17,400 nt of DNA from a candidate division NC10 bacterium CSP1-5 (GCA_001443495.1 LDXR01000028.1:1-17400), one strand, 5' to 3'; shown: positions 7,519-14,862, counted from the stretch's first letter. The notes: generated by a model from the letters alone, not told the origin. Made by a program: numbers and translations.

Positions 7519-8658
7519 ATGAGACAGAGAGCGACGTACGCCGAGGTCTCCCTCGATGCTATCGTCCGGAACCTTGACCGGGTCCGGGCTTGCACGGGGA
7601 AAGAGACGGAGATCATGGCGGTAGTCAAGGCCGACGCCTATGGCCACGGCGCCTTGCCTGTTGCGCGAGCGCTCGTGGAGGCCGGCGCAGGGTGGTTGGG
7701 TGTGGCCCTCCCCGAGGAGGGGGTGGAACTCAGGAGGCAAGGCCTGCAGGTGCCCATACTGGTGATGGGCCCCACCCCCGCCGATCAGGGTCCCATCCTC
7801 TCTGAATACCATCTGGATCAGGTCATCTACCATACGCTTCATGGCCGTGCCCTTGCGTCGAGCGCCGAAGGCTCGAGCGCCCGGGTCAGGGTTCATCTCA
7901 AGATCGACACCGGGATGGGGCGATTGGGCATTCATCCCTCCGAGGCACCCGTTGCGGCGAAGGCGATTACCCGGCTGCCCACACTGGAATTCGGAGGGGT
8001 GATGACCCATTTTGCCGCAGCCGATGCGGCCGATAAGGGCCATGCCCGCGAGCAGCTTCGGCGGTTTCTCGAGGCGATCCGGGAAATAGAGGCGGCAGGG
8101 ATTTCAGTCCCGCTGCGGCATGCCGCCAACAGCGCGGCCGTCCTGGACCTTCGCGAGGCCCACCTGGACATGGTGCGGCCGGGGATTGTCCTCTACGGCT
8201 ATCCGCCGTCCCCGTCGGGTGCGCGCGATGGGGGCTGGGAGCATGCGCTGACCCTCAAGACCTGCATTGCCCAGATCAAGAAGGTGCCGAAGGGCGGCAC
8301 CGTGAGCTACGGCTGTACGTACGAAGCCCCACGGGATATCCTCGCCGCCACGCTCCCCGTGGGATACGCGGACGGCTACAATCGCCTCCTCTCCAACCGG
8401 GGACAGGTGCTCATCCGGGGACGCCGGGCCCCGCTGATCGGCCAGGTGTGTATGGACATGATCATGGTGGACGTGACCGATCTGGTCGGGGTGAGGGAGG
8501 GGGAGGAGGCGGTGCTCCTCGGACGCCAGGGGGACGAGACGCTCCTCGCTGATGAGTGGGCGGTGCGGCTCGGGACGATTTCCTATGAGGTGTTATGCAA
8601 TATTAGCAAGCGAGTTCCTCGGTCCTACCTCTGGCACGGAAAGGCCGTCAACTCCTAG
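7519..8658 (+). CDS. alr: Alanine racemase, PLP-dependent
   Basis: Makes D-alanine from L-alanine for peptidoglycan. 379 residues. The PLP lysine is Lys37 in VVKADAYGHGA; the second catalytic base is Tyr264 in TVSYGCTYEA. Other family marks are KIDTGMGRLGI, GGVMTHFAAAD, HAANSAAVL, MVRPGIVLYGYPP, LPVGYADGYNR and IGQVCMDMIMVDVTD. The frame is open from 7300, but the added part would run through the promoter and part of CIRCE. The ATG at 7519 begins the family sequence (MRQRATYAEVSLDAIVRN) and has AAGGTG four bases upstream. It is transcribed divergently from groES; what follows on the same strand has a separate promoter. Confidence 0.97.
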   Translation: MRQRATYAEVSLDAIVRNLDRVRACTGKETEIMAVVKADAYGHGALPVARALVEAGAGWLGVALPEEGVELRRQGLQVPILVMGPTPADQGPILSEYHLDQVIYHTLHGRALASSAEGSSARVRVHLKIDTGMGRLGIHPSEAPVAAKAITRLPTLEFGGVMTHFAAADAADKGHAREQLRRFLEAIREIEAAGISVPLRHAANSAAVLDLREAHLDMVRPGIVLYGYPPSPSGARDGGWEHALTLKTCIAQIKKVPKGGTVSYGCTYEAPRDILAATLPVGYADGYNRLLSNRGQVLIRGRRAPLIGQVCMDMIMVDVTDLVGVREGEEAVLLGRQGDETLLADEWAVRLGTISYEVLCNISKRVPRSYLWHGKAVNS

Positions 8659-8771
8659 GGTTTCTCCTCACCCCACCCTTGCGGAATTCCGCCCACACTC
8701 CTTTCTCGTCTCGTTGGTTAGAATCCCCACACCGGTGAAGATTCCGGGCACCCCCCCCGCAGCGGTCTCCC

Positions 8772-8815
8772 CCTGTCATGGCGCAAGGGCCTGTTTTTGC
8801 AGCGTTGGGGACAGG
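8772..8815. repeat. Spaced inverted repeat CCTGTC / GACAGG upstream of the second sigma-54 site
   Basis: CCTGTC (8772-8777) and GACAGG (8810-8815) are inverted copies 32 bases apart, ending 18 bases before the -24 element. An enhancer-binding protein site is conceivable, but the arms are short and close to the promoter. The rest of the 261-base gap between alr and the next gene shows only a C8 run and the palindrome GCGGAATTCCGC (8681-8692). Confidence 0.2.
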
Positions 8816-8833
8816 TATGGTATCTCGCGCGTC

Positions 8834-8849
8834 TGGCATACGGCTTGCA
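8834..8849 (+). promoter_or_regulatory. Sigma-54-type (-24/-12) promoter for the Ycf46-like ATPase gene group
   Basis: TGGCATACGGCTTGCA matches TGGCAC-N5-TTGCW at every position but one (T for the final C of TGGCAC), with GG and GC separated by 10 bases. The predicted start is near 8860; the first start codon lies 70 bases after the element, almost the same spacing as at the other sigma-54-type site (71 bases). Transcription from here would need RpoN and an AAA+ enhancer-binding protein, neither of which is in the window. Confidence 0.7.
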
Positions 8850-8919
8850 GCGAAATAGGATAAGGACAATGACTCGAGCCGACCGACAGGGGTAAAGGGA
8901 GATTATACAGGAGCAGTCG

Positions 8920-9129
8920 ATGGCGAGGACCGAGCACAATCCTAAGCTTGCGGTGCAGGATCTGAAGGAATTCGATGAACAGGACCTACGGCAGCTTGAG
9001 AAATCGGGAATCACTCCGTACCACCTGGCCAGTTTCCTCGATTCCCTGCGGAACAATGTGAATCCCCGCTGCCTCACGGGGTGTGACGAGATGCAGGCTC
9101 AAGAGGAGTACTGCTGTACGTTCGTGTGA
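8920..9129 (+). CDS. 69-residue hypothetical protein with Cys-rich C-terminus
   Basis: Not recognised. The first two thirds are charged and helical (QDLKEFDEQDLRQLEKSG), followed by ITPYHLASFLDSL and a tail with four cysteines (Cys51, Cys55, Cys65, Cys66; CLTGC and a CC pair four residues from the end). The spacing could bind a metal or form disulfides, but no known finger pattern fits. ATG at 8920-8922 with CAGGAG seven bases before it, and a sigma-54-type promoter 70 bases upstream. First gene of a likely unit with the membrane protein at 9210 and the AAA+ ATPase at 9600. The protein has even, non-repetitive composition, which favours a real gene. Confidence 0.65.
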   Translation: MARTEHNPKLAVQDLKEFDEQDLRQLEKSGITPYHLASFLDSLRNNVNPRCLTGCDEMQAQEEYCCTFV

Positions 9130-9209
9130 TTCCTGCCTCCACCATGGTTCGATACGGGGTGCCTCGAGCGGCACTGGTGAACTGCGGGTTCGGAAAGGAG
9201 AAGAGGTCC

Positions 9210-9482
9210 ATGGGTAGTGTGGCAAGACGTGGCGTCGTGATGGGCGGGCGGACCGTATTCCCGGGGCGTAGGAGAGCTAGGGGTGCGAGTCGGATGAGGG
9301 CACGTCCAGTCTCTACCGTCGCCGGTATCATCGAGAGGGCCTTGGAGGCAGCCGGAAAGAACGAGCACGCGGAGGCCCTTCTGGTTGGGCTTGGCGCAGC
9401 CGCCCTCTGTGTTCTTCTCGGGTATGCCATCGTGGCTCTCTCCAAATTCCAGGTGGGTCTCTTCGCCATCGTCCTCGGCTGA
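9210..9482 (+). CDS. Small Arg-rich single-pass membrane protein, hypothetical
   Basis: Not recognised. 90 residues with the ATG at 9210-9212, chosen because AAGGAG lies nine bases upstream; the same frame is open from a GTG at 9126 that overlaps the previous stop but has no usable ribosome-binding site. Residues 6-32 hold about ten arginines. Residues 36-55 look like an amphipathic helix (STVAGIIERALEAAGKNEHA), and 56-78 form one transmembrane helix (ALLVGLGAAALCVLLGYAIV) followed by a short hydrophobic end (LFAIVLG). Codon third positions are GC-rich from about residue 35 but less so before, so the true start could be the ATG at 9294. It lies between the Cys-tail protein and the AAA+ ATPase, probably in one operon. 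Confidence 0.5.
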   Translation: MGSVARRGVVMGGRTVFPGRRRARGASRMRARPVSTVAGIIERALEAAGKNEHAEALLVGLGAAALCVLLGYAIVALSKFQVGLFAIVLG

Positions 9483-9599
9483 CGCGGGCCGCCTTCGAAC
9501 CTGGCGTAGAGGGCCGTTGAAGGGCCGACCGTCCTCCACCACCCTCCCCCAGCAGAAACCACTCCGGGGAAGCGGAGAATCTGAGGGGCTCACGCTGGC

Positions 9600-11078
9600 A
9601 TGGAAGTCCTGAAGGATCTCGAACTGCTCGTCCTCTCCCGCTATTCGATCATCGCCGTCGAGACCTACGAAGAGGAGCGCATCGAGGAGATCCTGAGGCG
9701 CATTGCGGCCAAACTGGGGATCCCCCTCTTCATGTGGACCGTCACCAGAGGGCTCGAGCGGGTCGGGGCGGGGAACCCGATCTACGACAGCCAGCATCCC
9801 CTGAAGGCCCTGGGCAATCTGGCCGCCATCCCGGACGAGGGGATCTACCTCTTCAAAGATCTCCACCGGTATCTGGGGGAGGCCGACGTGGTCCGCAGGC
9901 TTCAGGACCTCGCCAGGCCCTTCGCCAAGGATCGCAGGGCCCTCGTCCTCGCGGCACCACAAATCACGCTTCCACCCGAGCTGGAAAAAATCACAGCCTT
10001 CTTCAGGCTTGACCTCCCCACGGAGCATGAGCTGAAGATTCTTGCCAAGAACGTCGTCAAGAACCTCTCCCAATCTCACAAGATCAAGGTGGCGCTTTCG
10101 TCGGATGAGTTCGACCGGCTGGTGGAAGGCATGAAGGGACTCACCCTTTTCGAAGCGGAGCGAGCCCTGACCAAGGCTGTCATCGAGGATCTGGCGCTGA
10201 CACTGAAAGACCTGGACAGCATCCTCGAAACTAAGAGGGCGCTCCTCGAAAAGGACGGGGTCCTGGAGTACTTTCCCGCTGAAGAGGGGATGGGCGAGAT
10301 CGGGGGACTCGAGAATTTGAAGCGGTGGCTGGCCAAGCGAAAGAAGGCCTTCACCCCGGAGGCCAAGCGGTTCGGCATCCCGGCCCCCAAGGGGATCATC
10401 CTCTTGGGAGTCCAGGGCTGCGGCAAGAGCATGGCCGCCAAGGCCATCGCCAGGGAGTGGGGGCTGCCCTTACTCACGATGGAGCCCGGACGACTTTACG
10501 ACAAGTATGTGGGCGAGTCGGATAAGAACCTCGAGAAGGCCCTGACGCAGGCCGAGCGGATGGCCCCGTGTGTGCTGATGATCGATGAGATCGAGAAGGG
10601 CTTTGCCTACGGGGGCAGCTCGGAGGCCGATGCCGGGCTCTCCAAACGGATCTTCGGCCGGCTCCTGGGGTGGCTCCAAGAGCGCAAGACCTCTGTGTTT
10701 GTCGTTGCCACCTGTAACCAAATTGAGGCGCTGCCGCCGGAGTTGATACGGAAAGGGCGCTTTGACGAGATTTTCTTTATTGATCTTCCGAGGCAGGATG
10801 AGCGGAAGGAGATCTTCAGGGCCCACCTCAGAAAGCGGAAGCGCGAACCGGCCGCTTTTGACCTTGACGGGCTCGCTCACGCCTCGGAGGGATTCAGCGG
10901 CGCCGAGATCGAGCAGGCGGTCGTTTCCGCTCTCTACACCGCCTTTGCTCATGGTGCCGACCTCGATACCCCCTTGGTCCTCGACGAGATCAAGGCGACC
11001 AGGCCCCTCTCGGTCACCCGGCAGGAGGAGGTCGCGGCGCTCCGCGCGTGGGCCAGTGGCCGGGCCGTACCCGCCTAG
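9600..11078 (+). CDS. Ycf46-like AAA+ ATPase
   Basis: 492 residues. The N-terminal half (about 1-220) is a degenerate ATPase-like domain seen in the Ycf46 family: no P-loop, but GIYLFKDLHRYL (81-92) sits where Walker B would be and LVLAAPQITLPPELEK (115-130) where sensor 1 would be. The C-terminal AAA+ domain is complete: Walker A GVQGCGKS (270-277), Walker B VLMIDE (325-330), sensor-1 Asn373 in VVATCNQ, Arg-finger region ELIRKGRFDE (R384, R387) and sensor-2 helix SGAEIEQA (433-440). Ycf46 is conserved in cyanobacteria and some plastids, where a role in inorganic-carbon use has been proposed; its role in other bacteria is unknown. The ATG at 9600 fits the family N-terminus; GAGGGG is a distant ribosome-binding site. 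It lies 117 bases after the membrane-protein gene, with no terminator seen. Confidence 0.88.
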   Translation: MEVLKDLELLVLSRYSIIAVETYEEERIEEILRRIAAKLGIPLFMWTVTRGLERVGAGNPIYDSQHPLKALGNLAAIPDEGIYLFKDLHRYLGEADVVRRLQDLARPFAKDRRALVLAAPQITLPPELEKITAFFRLDLPTEHELKILAKNVVKNLSQSHKIKVALSSDEFDRLVEGMKGLTLFEAERALTKAVIEDLALTLKDLDSILETKRALLEKDGVLEYFPAEEGMGEIGGLENLKRWLAKRKKAFTPEAKRFGIPAPKGIILLGVQGCGKSMAAKAIAREWGLPLLTMEPGRLYDKYVGESDKNLEKALTQAERMAPCVLMIDEIEKGFAYGGSSEADAGLSKRIFGRLLGWLQERKTSVFVVATCNQIEALPPELIRKGRFDEIFFIDLPRQDERKEIFRAHLRKRKREPAAFDLDGLAHASEGFSGAEIEQAVVSALYTAFAHGADLDTPLVLDEIKATRPLSVTRQEEVAALRAWASGRAVPA

Positions 11079-11080
11079 CC

Positions 11081-11113
11081 TGTTGGGTCTCCGGTTTGTT
11101 GGATCTGTTGGGG
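11081..11113. repeat. TGTTGG short direct repeats after the ATPase gene
   Basis: TGTTGGGTCT (11081-11090), TGTTGGATCT (11097-11106) and TGTTGGGG (11106-11113) are three imperfect copies of one motif in the gap between the ATPase gene and suhB. No hairpin or terminator is visible there. Confidence 0.35.
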
Positions 11114-11149
11114 TTCACGGCAACGCGAGCGCCTCACCCGGGGCGACCC

Positions 11150-11178
11150 TTGAGGGGGCTTGCCCCCTGTGGTACAGT
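11150..11178 (+). promoter_or_regulatory. Candidate sigma-70-type promoter for suhB with a palindrome in its spacer
   Basis: TTGAGG (11150-11155; 4 of 6), 17-base spacer, TACAGT (11173-11178; 4 of 6), ending 20 bases before the chosen start. A perfect inverted repeat AGGGGGC-TT-GCCCCCT (11153-11168) overlaps the -35 box and fills most of the spacer, a position where a repressor would block RNA polymerase. The palindrome could also act as a weak hairpin behind the ATPase gene. Confidence 0.45.
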
Positions 11179-11198
11179 CAGCCGGCGAGAGACGACAA

Positions 11199-12002
11199 AT
11201 GATCTCGGCGGACCGGGAACACTGTGAGGCGGCACGGGTCGCGGCGAAGGAGGCGGGCCGGATCCTGATGGAGGGGTTCGGGCGCCGTCCCCAGGTGTAC
11301 TACAAGGGGCGGATCAATCTGGTGACCGACGTGGACCGCCGCTCGGAGGCCGCCATCGTCGACTTCCTTCATCGGCGGTTCCCCGACCACACCATTCTCT
11401 CCGAGGAGGGTCAGGGCCATACAGGAAAGGGTGAAGCCCGCTGGATCGTCGATCCCCTGGACGGGACGACGAACTACGCCCACGGCTTCCCCATCTTCTC
11501 GGTCAGCATCGCCCTGGAGCAGCGAGGCGAGATCCGCTGCGCGGTCGTGTACGATCCACTCAGAGAGGAGTGGTTCACCGCGCTGCGGGGAGGGGGAGCC
11601 TGGCTGAATGAAGAGCCGATTCACGTCTCGGATACCGACCGGATGACCGAGGCCCTTTTGGCAACCGGCTTTCCGTATGACGTGAAAGAATCTCCCGAAA
11701 ACAACCTGAACCACTTTCAAAACTTCATGGTGCGGGCGCAAGCGGTGCGGCGCCCCGGCGTCGCTTCTATAGACCTGGCCTATGTGGCGGCCGGTCGGCT
11801 CGACGGGTTTTGGGAGTTCAAGCTCAAGCCGTGGGATATCGCCGCTGGGGTCCTGCTGGTCAGCGAGGCGGGGGGCACCGTCACCGACTTCAGGGGAGGA
11901 CCCCTCGATCTCTTTCGGGCAGAGATCGTCGCCTCCAACGGCCTGATCCATCACGCCATGCTTCAGGTCCTCGCCCTCGCGGACTCTGACACCGGACCCT
12001 GA
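11199..12002 (+). CDS. suhB: Inositol-1-monophosphatase family protein (SuhB-like)
   Basis: Mg/Li-sensitive sugar-phosphate phosphatase of the IMPase/FBPase superfamily; the substrate could be inositol-1-phosphate or another phosphomonoester, and SuhB proteins also have RNA-related roles in some bacteria. 267 residues. Metal-binding motifs: ILSEEG (Glu70), IVDPLDGTTNYAHGFP (Asp85, Asp88) and KPWDIAAGVLLVSEAGG near the C-terminus. An in-frame TTG at 11160 exists, but it lies inside the promoter spacer, so the ATG at 11199 is preferred; its ribosome-binding site is weak (GAGAG). The gene follows the Ycf46-like ATPase by 120 bases and ends where the polX relic begins. The exact substrate cannot be told from sequence. 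Confidence 0.93.
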   Translation: MISADREHCEAARVAAKEAGRILMEGFGRRPQVYYKGRINLVTDVDRRSEAAIVDFLHRRFPDHTILSEEGQGHTGKGEARWIVDPLDGTTNYAHGFPIFSVSIALEQRGEIRCAVVYDPLREEWFTALRGGGAWLNEEPIHVSDTDRMTEALLATGFPYDVKESPENNLNHFQNFMVRAQAVRRPGVASIDLAYVAAGRLDGFWEFKLKPWDIAAGVLLVSEAGGTVTDFRGGPLDLFRAEIVASNGLIHHAMLQVLALADSDTGP

Positions 12003-12091
12003 CCTCTTTCTTCTCGACCCAGAGACGACGTGGTGGCGACAATGAGGTGGATCTGACCCAGGTTGGCCAGGCTGTCGGCGTGGATGACGAG
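12001..12091 (-). pseudogene. Relic of a polX 3' end (PHP domain C-terminus), frameshifted
   Basis: On the minus strand this 91-base stretch aligns with bases 13195-13293 of the intact polX: about 68 of 91 positions identical in a hand alignment, with one 2-base gap and one 6-base gap. Translation gives LVIHADS--LANLGQIHLIVAT, then after a frameshift RRLWVEKKEV, against LVINTDTHALAEFDHIHLGVAT and RRAWIEKKDV in PolX residues 524-553. The 6-base gap removes the metal-ligand His of the DTH motif, and the other gap breaks the frame. It starts in the suhB stop codon and ends nine bases before the amidohydrolase start. It is a remnant, not a working gene. Confidence 0.8.
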
Positions 12092-12099
12092 GTGCGAAG

Positions 12100-13119
12100 G
12101 TGAGCCTCATCATCGATATGCACATCCATATTGCATCCAAGGAGCGGCCTGACTGCAAGATCTCGAACGCGATGCTCAGTTTGCCCGCCTTCGCCTATAT
12201 GGTGGTGGCGAATGGAATTAATCCTCTCGACCTCGCGCAGCGTTTTGACCAGACCATTCGAGAGCATATCCTGGGCGTGTTGAACACCTCCGCTACGGTC
12301 CAGAAAGGGGTTCTCTTGGCCCTCGATGCCATCTACAGCGAGGACGGGAGGCGGCTCGAGGAAGAGAGTCATCTTATTGTGTCCAATGATTATGTCCGCG
12401 AGCTGGCGGCTACTCATGCCAAGGTCCTTTTCGGTGCCTCGGTGCATCCCAATCGGGGGCGCAAAGCCGGTCTGGATGAAATCAATCGATGTCTCCAACA
12501 GGATCCCCGCACTGTCCTCTTCAAATGGATCCCCAATTCCCAAGTCATAGATCCCAGTGATCGCCGACACACCTGGTTCTATGAAAGGTTAGCGGAGCTC
12601 GGAGTGCCGCTCTTATCCCACGCCGGTCCGGAGTATGCGATTCCCCTCCCGAATCCCCAGGCAGATCATCAACGGCTGGGCGACCCGAGGAAACTCAGGC
12701 TGGCACTCGAGGTCGGGGTGACGGTCATCGTAGCGCATGCGGCCACACGATTCTTCCCCCTTGAGCCGTATCACTATTTGGATGAGCTGGCAGCAATGAT
12801 GCAGGAGGCGGATCGGAATGGGCAGTGGAAACTCTATGCAGATATCTCCGCGATGTGCGTGCTATGCCGTGTCGGCACTGTTGGGCAGGTGCTGGAAAAG
12901 ATTCCTCCTCACCGGATGGTGCTCGGAAGCGACTATCCCGTTCCTGTCAACGATATGCCACCCGTCTTGGTCAGGAATCTGACCTTCGAGGAGTATCTCG
13001 AGATCATCACAATCCAAAACCCTATCGAGAAGAATTATCATCAACTCCTGGCGATGGGTTTCCCGGCCTCGGCCGGTACAAAGGCCGCCGAACTCCTCCC
13101 GCCCTGGGCCTTGGGCTGA
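12100..13119 (+). CDS. Amidohydrolase-2 family metal-dependent hydrolase
   Basis: 339-residue TIM-barrel hydrolase of the amidohydrolase-related (PF04909-type) family, which includes decarboxylases and lactonases; substrate unknown. Metal/catalytic marks: DMHIH (His8, His10), GASVHPNRG (His116), LFKWIP (Lys142), LLSHAGPE (His174), IVAHAAT (His213) and VLGSDYP (Asp278). The GTG at 12100 is chosen because family strand 1 (LIIDMHIH) begins right after it and GAGG lies seven bases upstream. GC content is clearly lower than in the neighbours: two 60-base lines inside it have 30 and 31 G+C, against 39 and 40 in sample lines of suhB and polX. With polX-derived sequence on both sides, this suggests insertion from elsewhere. 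It converges on polX with 27 bases between stops. Confidence 0.88.
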   Translation: MSLIIDMHIHIASKERPDCKISNAMLSLPAFAYMVVANGINPLDLAQRFDQTIREHILGVLNTSATVQKGVLLALDAIYSEDGRRLEEESHLIVSNDYVRELAATHAKVLFGASVHPNRGRKAGLDEINRCLQQDPRTVLFKWIPNSQVIDPSDRRHTWFYERLAELGVPLLSHAGPEYAIPLPNPQADHQRLGDPRKLRLALEVGVTVIVAHAATRFFPLEPYHYLDELAAMMQEADRNGQWKLYADISAMCVLCRVGTVGQVLEKIPPHRMVLGSDYPVPVNDMPPVLVRNLTFEEYLEIITIQNPIEKNYHQLLAMGFPASAGTKAAELLPPWALG

Positions 13120-13146
13120 CCATAGGAGGTATGCAGACCCCGCGGT

Positions 13147-14862
13147 TCAGCGGGCGAGACGCTTCAGGAGCTGTTTCAGCGGGAGGGTGTTCAGGACGTC
13201 TTTTTTCTCGATCCAGGCGCGACGGGCGGTGGCGACGCCGAGATGGATGTGATCGAACTCTGCGAGGGCATGGGTGTCGGTATTGATGACGAGGGGGACC
13301 CCGGCCTCCTTGGCCCGGCGAGCGTGCGCGTCGTTGAGATCGAGGCGTAACGGAGAGGCGTTGATTTCCATGGCGAGCTGATGTTGCCGTGCGGCGTCCA
13401 GCAGCCGATCGAAATCGAGGTCGTAGGGCTCGCGCTCACCCAGGAGTCTACCGGTGGGATGGCCGAGCACCCGCACATACGGGTTACTGACGGCACGCAC
13501 GATCCGCTCGGTCATCGTCTGTTGGTCCTGACGGAAGGCGGAATGGACCGAGGCGATTACAAAGTCCAGTTTCGCCAAGACGCCATTGGGGAGATCCAGA
13601 GTCCCGTCGGCCCGGATATTCGCCTCGATGCCGGTGAGAATCCGAAAGTCCCTGAGGCCCTGATTCAGCCGGTTGATCTCTTCCGATTGCTTTGTCAGAT
13701 CCTCCGCTGCGAGGCCGCGGACAATCCCTAGGCCCTTCGAGTGATCGGTGATGGCGATGTAGCGATAGCCTCGCCTCCGGGCGGCTTCCACCACCTCTTT
13801 GATGGTATGGGCCCCATCGCTCCATGTGCTGTGGACATGGAGATCCCCCCGGATATCGTCCGCCGTGATCAGGTCCGGCAGTTGCCCCTTCAGAGCCGCC
13901 TCGACCTCACCGGTGTCCTCGCGGAGCTCCGGGGCGATGTACGGGAGGCCGAGGGCCTCATAGATCTCTTCCTCCTCTCTGCCGGCGATCCGCTTGCCGG
14001 TTCGCTCCGCAAAGACGCCGTACTCGCTGATCTTCAACCCCTTCTTCTTTGCCATGTCCCGCAGGTGGATATTGTGGGCTTTGGACCCGGTGAAGTACAC
14101 CCAGGCCGCCCCGAAGGCCTTGGGATCGACGACCAGAACATCCGCTTGGATGCCCTGCCGGGTCATCACACTCGACTTCGTCTCCCCATGGGCGAGAACC
14201 TCGCGGACCAGGGGAAGGGCGACGAAGGCGTCCATGACCTTGCCCGGAGCGGCCGAGACGGCCAGGATGTCGATGTCTCCGACAGTGTCCTTCATCCGCC
14301 GGACACTACCCGCGCATTCGATCCGCGTCACTCCCTTGACCTGCCTGAGGCGGGCGATGATCTCCCGGACCAGGGGGAGGGCGAGGCCGAGCGGCATGCG
14401 CCCCGAGGCACGCTTGAGCATCTCAATGCCTCGAAGGATATTCTCTTCGGTCTTGGCCTTGATCCCAGGAAGGCCCCGAAGTTCATTGGCGCGGGCGGCC
14501 GCCTCGAGTCTCGCGATGCTATCGATCCCCTTCCTCTCATAGAGGAGCTGCGCAGTCTTGGGGCCTACCCCCGGGATCTTGAGGAGCTCAACCACGCCCG
14601 AAGGAATCTGTGCCTTGAGTCTTTCGTACTCCTGAAACGTACCGGTGGTGACGATCTCGCGAATCTTGGACGCCAGGTCCTTGCCGATTCCCGGGATCTC
14701 TTCGAGCGTTTGTTGGACGATGAGGGTCGAAACGTCTTCTGCCAGCCCCTCGATGTTTTGCGCGGCCAGGCGGTACGCCCGGATCCGGAAGGGATTATCA
14801 CCCTTGATTTCGAGCATGTCGGCCATGGTATTCAAGATGCGTGCGACTTCCCCGTTGTCCAT
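13147..14862 (-). CDS. polX: PolX: family X DNA polymerase with C-terminal PHP domain
   Basis: Gap-filling repair DNA polymerase with 3'-5' exonuclease activity, acting in base-excision repair. 571 residues, the normal length. The N-terminal 8-kDa-like domain (1-150) has helix-hairpin-helix motifs IPGIGKDLA (56-64) and IPGVGPKTA (96-104) plus LRGLPGIKAKTEENI. The nucleotidyltransferase palm has GSVRRMKDTVGDIDI (Asp196, Asp198) and ADVLVVDP (Asp241). The YFTGSKAHNIHLR and EYGVF region follows. The PHP domain (about 337-571) has GDLHVHSTWSDG (His342, His344), ITDHSKG, GIEANI, ASVHS, LGHPTGR and INTDTH. The ATG at 14860-14862 has GAGGG upstream and follows the family start (MDNGEVARILNTMADMLEIKGDNPFRIRAY, given in part). 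Its 3' end is duplicated as a relic at 12001-12091. Confidence 0.97.
   Translation of the reverse strand: MDNGEVARILNTMADMLEIKGDNPFRIRAYRLAAQNIEGLAEDVSTLIVQQTLEEIPGIGKDLASKIREIVTTGTFQEYERLKAQIPSGVVELLKIPGVGPKTAQLLYERKGIDSIARLEAAARANELRGLPGIKAKTEENILRGIEMLKRASGRMPLGLALPLVREIIARLRQVKGVTRIECAGSVRRMKDTVGDIDILAVSAAPGKVMDAFVALPLVREVLAHGETKSSVMTRQGIQADVLVVDPKAFGAAWVYFTGSKAHNIHLRDMAKKKGLKISEYGVFAERTGKRIAGREEEEIYEALGLPYIAPELREDTGEVEAALKGQLPDLITADDIRGDLHVHSTWSDGAHTIKEVVEAARRRGYRYIAITDHSKGLGIVRGLAAEDLTKQSEEINRLNQGLRDFRILTGIEANIRADGTLDLPNGVLAKLDFVIASVHSAFRQDQQTMTERIVRAVSNPYVRVLGHPTGRLLGEREPYDLDFDRLLDAARQHQLAMEINASPLRLDLNDAHARRAKEAGVPLVINTDTHALAEFDHIHLGVATARRAWIEKKDVLNTLPLKQLLKRLAR

Noticed and set aside
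8681-8692. Palindrome GCGGAATTCCGC after alr as a terminator
   Set aside because: There is no loop and no T-run, so it cannot act as an intrinsic terminator; likely chance.
9099-10079. 326-codon open frame on the minus strand across the small-gene region and the start of the ATPase gene
   Set aside because: It is antisense to a clearly conserved ATPase gene over half its length, has no recognisable domain, and high-GC DNA commonly leaves such frames open.
12788-12803. TGGCAGCAATGATGCA, a -24/-12-like match
   Set aside because: It lies inside the amidohydrolase coding sequence, lacks the TTGC core, and no gene starts downstream of it.
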